A stretch of DNA of 64,000 bases from Rhizobium subbaraonis. Its GTDB lineage: Bacteria > Pseudomonadota > Alphaproteobacteria > Rhizobiales > Rhizobiaceae. Shown piece by piece: positions 47,647 to 57,123 of this stretch. Both the position numbers and the translations under genes were made by a program. Every line of letters starts with the position of its first letter. Position 1 is the stretch's first letter. The stretch spans positions 183,234 to 247,233 of the forward strand of contig NZ_OBQD01000004.1 in the NCBI RefSeq assembly GCF_900220975.1. The letters run 5' to 3'. Below the pieces are notes generated by a model, which made no database searches, was not told the origin of the DNA, and saw only the letters and a program-made list of their open reading frames with translations.

Positions 47647-48468
47647 ATGAACTTGTTCAAGCGGGTATTCCAGGGGCTGGCGGCGGTGGCCCTGGTGGCG
47701 GCTATTCCGGCAGCGGCTTCGGCCGCGCAATGCGGCGACAATTCCGCCGGCTTCTCCGCCTGGGTCGACCAGTTCAAACGGGACGCGTCTGCAAACGGCA
47801 TCAGCCCGCGCACGCTCGACCGCGCCTTCGCCGAAGTCTCCTACAACAAGGCGACGATCCGTGCCGACCGCGGCCAGAAGAGCTTCAAGCTGTCGCTCGA
47901 CCAGTTCATGCAGAAGCGCGGCGGCCAGGCGATCATCAATCGCGGCAAGAGTCTGAAGCGCCAGAACGCCCCACTCTTCGCGCGAATCGAAAGCCAGTAC
48001 GGCGTTCCGGCCGGGCCGCTGATCGCGATCTGGGGCATGGAAACGGGTTTTGGCGGCTTTCTCGGCAAGGAGCATACGCTTTCGGCCGTGGCGACGCTGG
48101 CCTATGACTGCCGCCGCTCGGACTATTTCACCAACCAGCTCTACGCGGCGCTCAACCTCGTGCAGAACGGCACGCTGAGCACGCAGGCCCGCGGTGCCGC
48201 CCATGGCGAGATCGGCCAGACACAGTTCCTGCCGGTCAACGTGCTGAAGTACGGTGTCGACGGCGACGGCGACGGCCGCATCGACCTCGTTCGCTCCAAG
48301 GCGGATGCGCTCGCGTCGACGGCCAACTTCCTGCGCGGGCACGGCTGGCGGGCCGGCGCCGGCTACCAGCCGGGAGAGCCCAACTTCGTCGCCATCCAGG
48401 GCTGGAACGCCGCCAACGTCTATCAGCGCGCGATCGCCATCATCGCAGCCGAGATCGACCGCGGCTGA
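47647..48468 (+). CDS. Lytic murein transglycosylase, MltB-like (SLT_2)
   Basis: Cleaves peptidoglycan glycan strands with formation of 1,6-anhydro ends. 273 residues, signal peptide at 1-27 (AAVALVAAIPAAASAAQ), no lipobox cysteine at the cut, so probably soluble in the periplasm. The catalytic Glu132 is in IWGMETGFGGF; further family marks are AHGEIGQTQFLP and GVDGDGDGRIDL. Monocistronic, followed by a terminator. Confidence 0.92.
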   Translation: MNLFKRVFQGLAAVALVAAIPAAASAAQCGDNSAGFSAWVDQFKRDASANGISPRTLDRAFAEVSYNKATIRADRGQKSFKLSLDQFMQKRGGQAIINRGKSLKRQNAPLFARIESQYGVPAGPLIAIWGMETGFGGFLGKEHTLSAVATLAYDCRRSDYFTNQLYAALNLVQNGTLSTQARGAAHGEIGQTQFLPVNVLKYGVDGDGDGRIDLVRSKADALASTANFLRGHGWRAGAGYQPGEPNFVAIQGWNAANVYQRAIAIIAAEIDRG

Positions 48469-48487
48469 TCGGCATTCCTGCATCAGG

Positions 48488-48525
48488 TGAAATCGGAGGC
48501 CCGGTCCAGTGCCGGGCCTTTTCAC
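48488..48525. terminator. Bidirectional terminator between transglycosylase and carbonic anhydrase genes
   Basis: AGGCCCGG (48497-48504) pairs perfectly with CCGGGCCT (48512-48519), then TTTT. Outside the stem, GTGAAA and TTTTCAC extend the symmetry, so it can work in both directions. Confidence 0.8.
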
Positions 48526-49163
48526 ATTCCGGGACGGCCGAAGTCGCCGGTCTTGGCGTCCATGACCCACAGCTCGCCCGTGGAAATGTCGAACCAGGCG
48601 CCGTGCAGGTTCAGCTTGCCGCGCTGCTCCAGAACCTGGACGCAGGGGAAGGTGCGCAGGTTGGCGATCGAATTGCGGATCGAAATGCGCTCCAGGGCGC
48701 GCTGGCGCTCGGCGGCCGTCATGACGTCGTTGTTCTGGATCTGCTCTGCAGAGGGCTTCAGCAGGTTCATCCAGCGGCCGATGAAATCGCCGGGCGACAG
48801 CGGTTCCGCGTCGGGATCGAGCGCTGCCTTGATGCCGCCGCAACGGCCGTGACCCATGACGACAATGTCGGTGACGCGCAGGGACTGCACTGCGAATTCG
48901 AGTGCCGCCGAGGTCGAATGATAGTGGCCGTCCGGTTCATAGGGCGGCATCAGGTTCGCGACGTTGCGCACGACGAAAAGCTCGCCCGGGCCGCTGTCGA
49001 AGATCGTCTCCGGCGCAGCGCGGGAGTCGCAACAGGCAATCACCATCGTCTTCGGCTTCTGCCCGGTTTCCGCGAGAGTCTTGTATCGCTTCTGCTGTTC
49101 GCTGAAGCGACCATCCATGAAGTTCTGGTAGCCGGTCAGAAGGTGATCAGGAAAGCGATGCAT
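48522..49163 (-). CDS. Beta-carbonic anhydrase
   Basis: Zinc enzyme interconverting CO2 and bicarbonate. 213 residues from ATG 49163 (longer frame to 49262 unsupported). Zinc ligands and the Asp-Arg dyad are in CCDSR (Cys45, Asp46, Arg48), with His105 and Cys108 in GHGRCGG. Cytoplasmic. The stop lies in the shared terminator. Confidence 0.95.
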   Translation of the reverse strand: MHRFPDHLLTGYQNFMDGRFSEQQKRYKTLAETGQKPKTMVIACCDSRAAPETIFDSGPGELFVVRNVANLMPPYEPDGHYHSTSAALEFAVQSLRVTDIVVMGHGRCGGIKAALDPDAEPLSPGDFIGRWMNLLKPSAEQIQNNDVMTAAERQRALERISIRNSIANLRTFPCVQVLEQRGKLNLHGAWFDISTGELWVMDAKTGDFGRPGM

Positions 49164-49314
49164 GTGGTCGATACCCCCGCGCGGTGACGAATGAGTAGAA
49201 GGCTGCGGACCTGCTGTAACGACCGGGACTTGGCTGCGCAAGTCCGAGCTGACCGCTCCCACGATTTCCCGGCCGTGTCTGCGCGCTATGCGTCAAAGGC
49301 GGGCTGGTGCGGTC

Positions 49315-50193
49315 TCAACGGTTGCGCTTCGATGCGGCCGGATGGACCAGGCGACGCACCTGCACCATGGCCATCGGCGTGGAGAGGCTGGAGGAATCCT
49401 GTTCCAAGGTCAGTTCGTCGGCCCCGCGCTTGGCGCTGCGCGCCACGATCTCGAAGACGCTGGCAGTTGCAAGATGCAGCGCGCGCTCCTCCGGAAGGCC
49501 GTCCAGCAGCCGTGACAGGAAGACGGCCGCCACGAGGTCGCCGGTGCCGTTCGGTGGGTTGGGCACCTGCCGATGCTCGGCAAGCAGCGCCGTGCGGCCG
49601 GAAAGATAGAGATTGCCGATGCTGCCGGTCATCATCGGGTGGGCCGAGGTGACCAGCATATGAGACGGCCCGAGCGACAGGGCGGCGTCCATGATCGCAC
49701 CGTTCGTTTCGAGCGGCGCTCCGGCAAGCCAGGCGAGTTCGAAGCGGTTGGGCGTGGCGATCGAGGCCAGCGGCAGAAGTTCGTCGCGGATGGCTTCGGC
49801 CGTCGCCACGGGAACATACAGGCCGTTCTCGTCGCCGCAGACGGGGTCGCAGAGGTAGATGAGATCGGGGCTCTCATTCTTCAAAGCCTGCACGAGCCTG
49901 GCGATCGAGGCTGCCTGCTCGGCATTGCCGATATATCCCGACATCACCGCCTTGATCTCGCCGCGCCAGGGCGCGCGGATCAGATCGTCGATCAAGGCGT
50001 CGAACTCGGAAGGAGACATGGTGACGCGCGTCGCGCGGCCGTGTCCGGGATGCCAGGGCAGCACGATGGTCGGCAAGGCCCAGACCGGGTGGCCGAGCGT
50101 CTCCAGCGCGAACACCGCCGCGCGATTACCCACCGTTCCGCGCACGACGTGGCTCGATATGACCAGAACCGCGCCCTTATCGCTCTCGTTCAT
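49315..50193 (-). CDS. pdxY: Pyridoxal kinase
   Basis: Phosphorylates pyridoxal in vitamin B6 salvage. 292 residues from ATG 50193. Ribokinase-superfamily features: SSHVVRGTVGNRAAVFAL at the N-terminus (the PdxK/PdxY opening), DPVCGDENGLYVP, and the anion-hole and catalytic base motif NPPNGTGDLVAAVF. Divergent from the glutamate dehydrogenase gene. Confidence 0.93.
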   Translation of the reverse strand: MNESDKGAVLVISSHVVRGTVGNRAAVFALETLGHPVWALPTIVLPWHPGHGRATRVTMSPSEFDALIDDLIRAPWRGEIKAVMSGYIGNAEQAASIARLVQALKNESPDLIYLCDPVCGDENGLYVPVATAEAIRDELLPLASIATPNRFELAWLAGAPLETNGAIMDAALSLGPSHMLVTSAHPMMTGSIGNLYLSGRTALLAEHRQVPNPPNGTGDLVAAVFLSRLLDGLPEERALHLATASVFEIVARSAKRGADELTLEQDSSSLSTPMAMVQVRRLVHPAASKRNR

Positions 50194-50515
50194 CCGAAAT
50201 ATCCCTGCGTTTCCTTGCCGGCGATTTCCTTGGACCATGAACCGATGGACCGCAAGCCTATGTTGCGGTCACCCGTCCATGGCTCGCATCGGCGGACCCA
50301 TTCGCGGGGTTGCTCCGATTCGAGGGGTGTGCATCGAGATTTCACCCAATATCGTCGGAGTTTTCGCCAAGATTGCTGCTTTCCGGCGATATTTTCGCCC
50401 TTCTAAGGCTGCTTTCCAACAAAATCGATTGAAATTTGAAAGGTCTCTATAAATCCGTCGCTTAGAAAATTTGTTCTGCTAGGTTCCGCATCGCAAACAT
50501 GTCGGGGGAAGTTTC
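50194..50515. other. Interval between pdxY and the glutamate dehydrogenase gene
   Basis: 322 bases between divergent genes, AT-rich at its right end (50400-50490). It should contain both promoters; none stands out by eye, and no small gene is seen. Confidence 0.5.
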
Positions 50516-53500
50516 ATGGCATCACGCAGCAACAACAAACGCGACAAGCAGATCGAGGCCGCGACGGCTGCGGCGGCGAAGCTGGGCGAAAAGATCATCG
50601 ATCCCGCGATCCTGTTCGGGCGTGCAAGCAATGACGATCTCGAACTCTACAGCGCCGACATGCTGGCAGCGACGGCGGCGCATGCGCATCACGAGATCTA
50701 TGCCTGGGATGGCTGCGAGCCGCGCGTTACGGTCGCGACCGTCGCGGCGATCGCGCCGCAAGGAAAGCCGGTATCCATCCTGTCGGTCACCGACCGGAAC
50801 CAGCCGTTCCTCTACGATTCGGTCATGGGCGAGGTGACCAGCACGCACCGCGACATCCACCTTGCGATTCATCCGATCCTGGTGATCGAGCCGGAGCAGG
50901 AGCCGAAGCTTTTCTCGCCGGAGACGCTGAGCGATCCCAGCCATCGCGTCAGCCACATCGAGATCCACCTGAATGAACTGGCCGCCTCCGAGGCGTCGGG
51001 CCTGATCGAGCGTATCCGCCACGTGCTGTCACAGGTGCATCTGGCCGTCGGCGACTGGAAGCCGATGATGGATACGCTGACGCGTGCCGTTGCGGAAACC
51101 GCCGAGTTCGGGCCTTCGCGCCGCCCGGCGGAGAAGGAAGAGGCCGTCGCGTTCCTCGAATGGCTGCGCAGCAACAACTTCACCTTCCTCGGCATGCGCG
51201 AGTACACCTACAGCAGGGACGGCGAGAATGCGTCGGTGGAGCGCAGCGTCGACAAGGGCCTCGGCATCCTCTCCGATCCTGACGTGCGCGTCCTGCGGCT
51301 CGGCAAGGACGCCGTGACGACGACGCCGGAAATCCTGGCCTTCCTCGAGGGACCCGATTTCCTGATCGTGACCAAGGCCAACGCCCGCTCCGTCGTCCAT
51401 CGCCGCGCCTACATGGACTATGTCGGCGTCAAGCGTTTCGACGAAAACGGCAAGGTGACGGGCGAACTCAGGATTGTCGGCCTCTTCACCTCTACGGCGT
51501 ATACGCATTCGGCCTCCGAGATCCCGCTTCTGCGCTCGAAGGCGCAGGCGGTCATAGAGCACTTCGGCTACGACCCGCAGAGCCATTCCGGCAAGATGCT
51601 GATCAACACGCTCGAGGCCTATCCGCGCGACGACCTTTTCCAGATCGACGTCGGCCTGCTCGCCACGTTCTGCGAGCAGATCAACGAACTGGCCGATCGG
51701 CCTCGCATCCGGGTGCTGCCGCGCATCGACCACTTCGACCGCTTCGTCTCCGTGATCGTCTACGTTCCGCGCGAGCAGTACGATTCCGATGTCCGCGAAA
51801 AGATCGGGGTCTACCTGAAGACCGTCTATGACGGGCGCGTCTCTGCTTATTATCCCGCCTTCCCCGAAGGTGGACTGGCGCGCGTGCACTTCATCATCGG
51901 CCGTTCCGGCGGGAAGACGCCGCGAATCCCGCAGAAGAAGCTGGAAGCCTCGATCCGCGACATTGCGACCCGCTGGACGGACAGGTTCGAGGCGCTGTCC
52001 GGGGCCGAATCCGTCAAGCTCTTCGCTCCGCAGGCCTATCAGGAGGCGTTCACACCGGCCGAAGCGCATGCAGACCTCGGATTCTTTGAGGCGGCGACAC
52101 CGGCCGATCCCATCCATATCGCCTTCTATCGCAAGCCGGACAACAAGGACACGAAGGCGCTCGAACTGAAGATCTTTCACGCCGGCGACGCCGTTTCGTT
52201 GTCCAGGCGGGTGCCGCTGCTGGAAAACCTCGGCTTCAACGTGGTGAGCGAACAGACTCATGATGTGACGGTGGTGGACCAGGACGGTGCCAGCCGGCTG
52301 GTGGTGCTGCACGACATGGAACTGCGCCATCGCGATGGGCTCGACATCGATCTTGCCAGGCTTTCCGGCGTACTGAAGGACGCGTTCCTTTCGGCATGGC
52401 TTGGACGCACGGACGACGACACGTTCAACCGGCTGATCATGACCGCCGGCCTCGACGTGCGGGAAATCATGGTGCTGCGCGCCTATGCCCGCTATCTGCG
52501 CCAGACCGGGATCGCCTATTCGCAGGGCTACATCGCCGATACGCTCAACAAGTACCCGGCCATTGCCGCCGACCTGTTCCGGTTGTTCTTCGCGCGGCTG
52601 GATCCCCAGCTTGCCGAGCGCAAGCGCGCAAAGCGCAGCGATGAGCTGGCCGCTTCGATCGAAGAGGCGCTCGGCGGCGTGCCGAGCCTCGACGAGGACC
52701 GGATCCTGCGCCGCTATGTGAACGCCATCCAGTCGACGCTCAGGACCAATTATTTCCAGCGCGATGGCGCCGGACAGCCGCTCGCGACCCTTGCCTTCAA
52801 GCTCGACCCGCAGGCACTGGAAGGTCTGCCCGATCCCAAGCCGTTCCGCGAGATCTTCGTCTACGGCGCGGAGGTGGAGGGCGTGCACCTGCGCTTCGGC
52901 CGCGTCGCACGCGGGGGCCTGCGCTGGTCCGACCGCGCCCAGGACTATCGCACGGAAGTGCTGGGTCTCGTGAAGGCCCAGCAGGTGAAGAATGCGGTTA
53001 TCGTGCCTGTCGGCGCGAAAGGCGGCTTCTATCCGAAGCAACTGCCGGCCGGCGGCAGCCGCGATGCGGTGTTCAACGCCGGCAAGGAGGCCTACAAGAC
53101 CTTTATCCGCACGCTGCTTTCGGTCACCGACAACATCGAAGGGCAGGACGTCGTGCCGCCGCGCGACACGGTGCGCCTCGACGGCGACGATCCCTATTTC
53201 GTCGTTGCCGCCGACAAGGGCACGGCGACATTCTCCGACACCGCCAATGCGTTGGCGCAGGAAGCCGGATTCTGGCTGGACGACGCGTTCGCCTCCGGCG
53301 GATCTGCGGGCTACGACCACAAGAAGATGGGCATTACCGCCCGCGGCGCCTGGGAAGCGGTAAAGCGCCACTTCCGCGAGATGGATGTCGATATCCAGAA
53401 GACACCGTTCACGGTCGTCGGCGTCGGCGACATGTCCGGTGACGTCTTCGGCAACGGCATGCTGCTCTCCCGCAAGACACGGTTGATTGCGGCTTTCGAC

Positions 53501-55306
53501 CACCGCGACATCTTCATCGATCCGAACCCGGATACGGAACTCTCCTTCGCCGAGCGCAAGCGCATGTTCGCGCTGCCGCGTTCGAGCTGGCAGGACTATG
53601 ACCGCGCGGCCCTTTCCAAGGGCGCCATGATCATCTCGCGCAACGAGAAGTCGGTGACGCTGACCAGCGAGGCCATGGCGGCGATCGGAATCGACAAGCA
53701 GAAGGCGACGCCGTTCGAGATCATGAGCGCCATCCTCAAGGCGCCGGTGGATCTCCTCTGGTTCGGCGGCATCGGCACCTATGTCCGCTCGGCGGGCGAG
53801 ACGGACGCCGAAGTCGGCGACCGCGCCAACGACGCGATCCGCGTGACCGCCGACGAGTTGCGCGCGAAGGTCATCGGCGAAGGCGCCAATCTCGGCGTCA
53901 CCCAGCGGGGCCGCATTTCCTTCGGCCTCAAGGGCGGCCGCTGCAATTCGGATGCGATCGACAACTCCGCGGGCGTCAATTCGTCGGATGTGGAGGTCAA
54001 CATCAAGATTGCGCTCGCCTCGGCCATGCGCGACGAGCGGCTGACGCGCGAGAAGCGAAACAAGCTGCTTGCGACCATGACCGACGAGGTGGCGCATCTC
54101 GTGCTGCGGAACAACTACCTGCAATCTCTGGCGATTTCGCTGTGCGAGCGGCAGGGGCAGGGAAACCGTACCGGTCTTTCCCGGCTGATGAGCCGGCTGG
54201 AAGCGGCCGGCCAACTCAACCGTCAGGTTGAGGTGCTGCCGAGCGAGCAGGCGATGGACGAGCGTTATCGGGCCGGCATGCCGCTGACCCGGGCCGAAAT
54301 CGGGGTGCTGCTGTCCTATTCGAAGATCGTGCTCTTCGACGAGATCCTGCATAGCGACCTGCCGGACGACCCCTATTTCGAGCCGACGCTGACCGGCTAT
54401 TTCCCGGGCAAGATGCAGCGCACCTATGCCGGCGACATCAAAACGCACAGGCTGCGGCGCGAAATCATCGCCACGATCCTCGCAAACGGGGTGATCAACC
54501 GCGGCGGTCCGGCCTTCGTGAGCCAGCTCACGGACGGAACCGGTTACATGAGTGCCGACGTGGTCAAGGCTGCGATGCTGGCTTTCGAGGGGTACGAGCT
54601 GTTGCCGCTCTATGCGGCGACGGACTCGCTCGACAACCAGATCGCCGGTGCTGCGCAGAACGAAGTGTACGAGGATCTTGGCCGCGTCTTCTCGAATGCC
54701 ACCGCTCTACTCCTCACGACGGGGGCGATCGGTGCGTCGATGGAGACGGCCGTGCACAAGCTGAAGCAGGCACTGAAGCAACTGCGGCCGCATCTGGCCG
54801 ATCTCCTGCCGGAATCCGCCCGCGACGAGCTGCGCCGAAAGGCCCTTGCCTTCGAGGACAAGGGTGTTCCCGAGCAGCTGGCACGTGCGATCACGGAGTT
54901 GCTCGCTATGAGCTTCGTTCCCGAGATCATGCTGATTTCGACACAGACCGGCGACAGCCTGATCCGGACAGCGGAAACTTATGCTGGGGTCAGCGATACG
55001 CTGAACATCGTGGCGCTGCTGGGGGCTGCCGGGCGCGTGCCGACGACGGACCTCTACGAATCGCTGGCATTGGCGCGAAATCTTTCCGATATCGCCAATG
55101 CCCGCCGCGACCTGACCATCGCCATCCTCACCCGACACAAGGGCGACAAGGCGCCGCTCGCCGCGTGGCGTGCGGCTGATGCGGAACGGCTCGGCATGGT
55201 CACCGGCCGGCTCGGCGCGCTGACGGAGGCAGGAGAGGCCACGCTTGCCAAGATCTCGGTCGCTGCCGGTGTCCTGAGCGATCTTGCGCATGGCAGGACG
55301 AGATGA
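50516..55306 (+). CDS. NAD-dependent glutamate dehydrogenase, large (180 kDa) class
   Basis: Converts glutamate to 2-oxoglutarate and ammonia with NAD+. 1,596 residues, the length of the large class found in alphaproteobacteria, Pseudomonas and Streptomyces. The N-terminal 700 residues are regulatory, ACT-like modules. The catalytic region runs from about residue 760, with RVARGGLRWSDRAQDYRTEVLGL, VPVGAKGGF and the nucleotide-binding VVGVGDMSGDVFGNG. ATG 50516 follows GGGGGAAG. It likely uses glutamate from proline catabolism (putA) as carbon source. Single transcript with its own terminator. Confidence 0.95.
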   Translation: MASRSNNKRDKQIEAATAAAAKLGEKIIDPAILFGRASNDDLELYSADMLAATAAHAHHEIYAWDGCEPRVTVATVAAIAPQGKPVSILSVTDRNQPFLYDSVMGEVTSTHRDIHLAIHPILVIEPEQEPKLFSPETLSDPSHRVSHIEIHLNELAASEASGLIERIRHVLSQVHLAVGDWKPMMDTLTRAVAETAEFGPSRRPAEKEEAVAFLEWLRSNNFTFLGMREYTYSRDGENASVERSVDKGLGILSDPDVRVLRLGKDAVTTTPEILAFLEGPDFLIVTKANARSVVHRRAYMDYVGVKRFDENGKVTGELRIVGLFTSTAYTHSASEIPLLRSKAQAVIEHFGYDPQSHSGKMLINTLEAYPRDDLFQIDVGLLATFCEQINELADRPRIRVLPRIDHFDRFVSVIVYVPREQYDSDVREKIGVYLKTVYDGRVSAYYPAFPEGGLARVHFIIGRSGGKTPRIPQKKLEASIRDIATRWTDRFEALSGAESVKLFAPQAYQEAFTPAEAHADLGFFEAATPADPIHIAFYRKPDNKDTKALELKIFHAGDAVSLSRRVPLLENLGFNVVSEQTHDVTVVDQDGASRLVVLHDMELRHRDGLDIDLARLSGVLKDAFLSAWLGRTDDDTFNRLIMTAGLDVREIMVLRAYARYLRQTGIAYSQGYIADTLNKYPAIAADLFRLFFARLDPQLAERKRAKRSDELAASIEEALGGVPSLDEDRILRRYVNAIQSTLRTNYFQRDGAGQPLATLAFKLDPQALEGLPDPKPFREIFVYGAEVEGVHLRFGRVARGGLRWSDRAQDYRTEVLGLVKAQQVKNAVIVPVGAKGGFYPKQLPAGGSRDAVFNAGKEAYKTFIRTLLSVTDNIEGQDVVPPRDTVRLDGDDPYFVVAADKGTATFSDTANALAQEAGFWLDDAFASGGSAGYDHKKMGITARGAWEAVKRHFREMDVDIQKTPFTVVGVGDMSGDVFGNGMLLSRKTRLIAAFDHRDIFIDPNPDTELSFAERKRMFALPRSSWQDYDRAALSKGAMIISRNEKSVTLTSEAMAAIGIDKQKATPFEIMSAILKAPVDLLWFGGIGTYVRSAGETDAEVGDRANDAIRVTADELRAKVIGEGANLGVTQRGRISFGLKGGRCNSDAIDNSAGVNSSDVEVNIKIALASAMRDERLTREKRNKLLATMTDEVAHLVLRNNYLQSLAISLCERQGQGNRTGLSRLMSRLEAAGQLNRQVEVLPSEQAMDERYRAGMPLTRAEIGVLLSYSKIVLFDEILHSDLPDDPYFEPTLTGYFPGKMQRTYAGDIKTHRLRREIIATILANGVINRGGPAFVSQLTDGTGYMSADVVKAAMLAFEGYELLPLYAATDSLDNQIAGAAQNEVYEDLGRVFSNATALLLTTGAIGASMETAVHKLKQALKQLRPHLADLLPESARDELRRKALAFEDKGVPEQLARAITELLAMSFVPEIMLISTQTGDSLIRTAETYAGVSDTLNIVALLGAAGRVPTTDLYESLALARNLSDIANARRDLTIAILTRHKGDKAPLAAWRAADAERLGMVTGRLGALTEAGEATLAKISVAAGVLSDLAHGRTR

Positions 55307-55319
55307 CAAAGTCCGGGCA

Positions 55320-55346
55320 GGGCGCGGCCAGACCGCGCCCTTCCTT
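55320..55346 (+). terminator. Terminator of the glutamate dehydrogenase gene
   Basis: GGGCGCGG (55320-55327) and CCGCGCCC (55333-55340) form an 8-bp perfect stem with a 5-base loop, then TTCCTT. Confidence 0.7.
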
Positions 55347-55433
55347 GCCCGTCGCGCGGGCGATCGACGGCCGTCTCGTTGTCGGCAGGCGGAAAAGCGG
55401 GTGACGGCGCCTTAGGGGCGTGCCGGAGGACGG

Positions 55434-56852
55434 ATGAGGGAACCGCATGGTGACGCCGGGCGCGCGGGGCGGCCCGGCATCTGGGGCTGGATGCTCTTCG
55501 ACTGGGCGGCCCAGCCGTTCTTCACGGTCATCACCACATTCATCTTCGGTCCCTATCTCGTCTCACGGATGGCGGCTGACCCCGTCACGGGGCAGGCGGC
55601 CTGGAGCTACACGCTCACGATTTCTGGCGTCGTGATTGCGCTGATGTCGCCGGTGCTGGGCTCGATTGCCGACGCATCCGGGCGCCGCAAGCCATGGATC
55701 GGTTTCTTCGCGGTGATCCAGATCGCAGCCTTGTGGATGCTCTGGTATGCCGCGCCGGGCACAAGCCTGCTCGTGCCGCTGGCGATGATGGTGCTTGCGA
55801 CGGTCGCCGCGGAGTTTTCCATCGTCTTCAACGATTCGATGATGCCGAGCCTCGTTCCGCCAAGGGAAGCGGGGCGTATCTCCAACCTGGCCTGGGGGCT
55901 CGGCTATCTCGGCGGCATGGTGGTGCTGATCGCCGTCGTGCTGTTCCTTGCGGCAGACCCAAGAACCGGGCTGACCGCCCTTGGCATTGCGCCACTGTTC
56001 GGTCTCGATGCCGCAGCCGGCGAGGACGCGCGCATCACCGGCCCCATCTCCGCCGTCTGGTATCTCGTCTTCATCCTGCCGATGTTTGTGTTCACGCCGG
56101 ACCGCGGGCGCGGCCTTCCCATCCGCGAGGCGGTTCGTTCCGGACTCGCCTCCATCAGCGACACGATCACCGAATTGAAGGGGCGACGCGGCCTGCTGCG
56201 CTTCCTGGTGGCGCGAATGATCTACCAGGACGGGGTCAACGGGCTTTTGGCGCTGGGCGGCACGTTTGCCGCCGGCATGTTCGCCTGGCAGACCATGGAA
56301 CTCGGCATCTATGGCATCATCCTCAACGTTGTCGCGATCGGTGGGTGCCTCTGGGCAAGCCGTCTCGACACGCGCCTCGGCTCGAAAGCGGTGGTCGTCG
56401 CGAGCCTTGTCTGTCTCACCGTCGCCACCCTCGGCATCGTCTCCACCGCCCCCGGCCATACGCTGTTCGGGCTGATGCCACTTTCGACGGCCGATTCCGG
56501 AGGACTGTTCGGCACGGCGGCAGAGAAGGCCTACATCGTCTACGGGCTACTGGTCGGGATTGCCTTCGGGCCGGTGCAGGCCTCGGCCCGCTCCTATCTC
56601 TCGCGCAGCATCGCACCGGATGAGGCGGGGCGCTATTTCGGCCTCTACGCGCTGACGGGCCGGGCGACCTCCTTTGCCGCCCCGCTTTCCGTCGGCCTGG
56701 TCACCAGCGCCACCGGCTCGGCGGCGCTCGGGATGGGCGCGCTGGTCGTCTTTCTTGTCGTCGGCCTTGTGCTGCTGCTGCGCGTCCCCTATCCGGCCGA
56801 CGCGGCGAGCGTGGTTGCGAAAACTACGTCCCCGTCGCGCTTCGGACGTTGA
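55434..56852 (+). CDS. MFS transporter, UMF1/Atg22-like
   Basis: 472 residues with about twelve membrane segments, of the Atg22/UMF1 group. ATG 55434 is preceded by GGAGGAC. Opening WGWMLFDWAAQPFFTVITTFIFGPY is diagnostic (aromatic FDWA motif). Fungal relatives export amino acids from vacuoles; bacterial substrates are unknown. Its stop overlaps the -35 box of the thiamine operon's promoter-like sequence. Confidence 0.88.
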   Translation: MREPHGDAGRAGRPGIWGWMLFDWAAQPFFTVITTFIFGPYLVSRMAADPVTGQAAWSYTLTISGVVIALMSPVLGSIADASGRRKPWIGFFAVIQIAALWMLWYAAPGTSLLVPLAMMVLATVAAEFSIVFNDSMMPSLVPPREAGRISNLAWGLGYLGGMVVLIAVVLFLAADPRTGLTALGIAPLFGLDAAAGEDARITGPISAVWYLVFILPMFVFTPDRGRGLPIREAVRSGLASISDTITELKGRRGLLRFLVARMIYQDGVNGLLALGGTFAAGMFAWQTMELGIYGIILNVVAIGGCLWASRLDTRLGSKAVVVASLVCLTVATLGIVSTAPGHTLFGLMPLSTADSGGLFGTAAEKAYIVYGLLVGIAFGPVQASARSYLSRSIAPDEAGRYFGLYALTGRATSFAAPLSVGLVTSATGSAALGMGALVVFLVVGLVLLLRVPYPADAASVVAKTTSPSRFGR

Positions 56853-56877
56853 CATTCGCACGAGACTTGGTCAGTTT
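56849..56877 (+). promoter_or_regulatory. Promoter-like sequence before the TPP riboswitch
   Basis: TTGACA (56849-56854), overlapping the MFS stop, stands 17 bases before CAGTTT (56872-56877), a weak -10 box. The start point would fall just at the riboswitch. Confidence 0.4.
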
Positions 56878-56883
56878 CCCACA

Positions 56884-56972
56884 CATTCCGAGGGGGGCAT
56901 CGTAACGGTGCTGAGATGGCGGTGAGCCGGACCCTTGAACCTGATCCGGGTCATACCGGCGTAGGAACGGAA
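56884..56972 (+). ncRNA. TPP riboswitch (THI element)
   Basis: The conserved pieces are in order: GAGGGGGGC, the CTGAGATGGC core (56921-56930), ACCCTTGAACCTGATCCGGG (56931-56950) and TCATACCGGCGTAGGAA, with TTCC/GGAA closing helix P1. It senses thiamine pyrophosphate and should lower expression of the following salvage and transport genes when thiamine is plentiful. Confidence 0.95.
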
Positions 56973-57014
56973 AACGCCCGCCAAGGCGCCTCTTTCTATT
57001 CTCCGCTTCACCTG

Positions 57015-57041
57015 GATCTCCATGATTGTTGTCGGGAGATC
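57015..57041 (+). promoter_or_regulatory. Hairpin masking the first ribosome site after the riboswitch
   Basis: GATCTCC (57015-57021) pairs with GGAGATC (57035-57041), which includes the GGGAG ribosome site of the short frame at 57047. Such a stem could be the switch's expression platform acting on translation. Confidence 0.5.
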
Positions 57042-57046
57042 GATCG

Positions 57047-57118
57047 ATGCCGCTTGAAAATCCTCACCTGAACGAGCTCGGGCCCCTGCCGGTTCGCGCA
57101 CCAGCCCGCGCCGACTGA
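57047..57118 (+). CDS. Possible 23-residue leader peptide of the thiamine operon
   Basis: The frame MPLENPHLNELGPLPVRAPA..RAD ends 5 bases before the permease start. GGGAG lies 8 bases upstream of its ATG. It may couple riboswitch-controlled translation to the permease, or be a remnant of a lost gene. No family recognised. Confidence 0.4.
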   Translation: MPLENPHLNELGPLPVRAPARAD

Positions 57119-57123
57119 GAGCC

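Noticed and set aside
51029-54448. 1,139-codon minus-strand frame opposite the glutamate dehydrogenase gene
   Set aside because: Antisense shadow; low-complexity His/Arg/Asp-rich product and no ribosome site.
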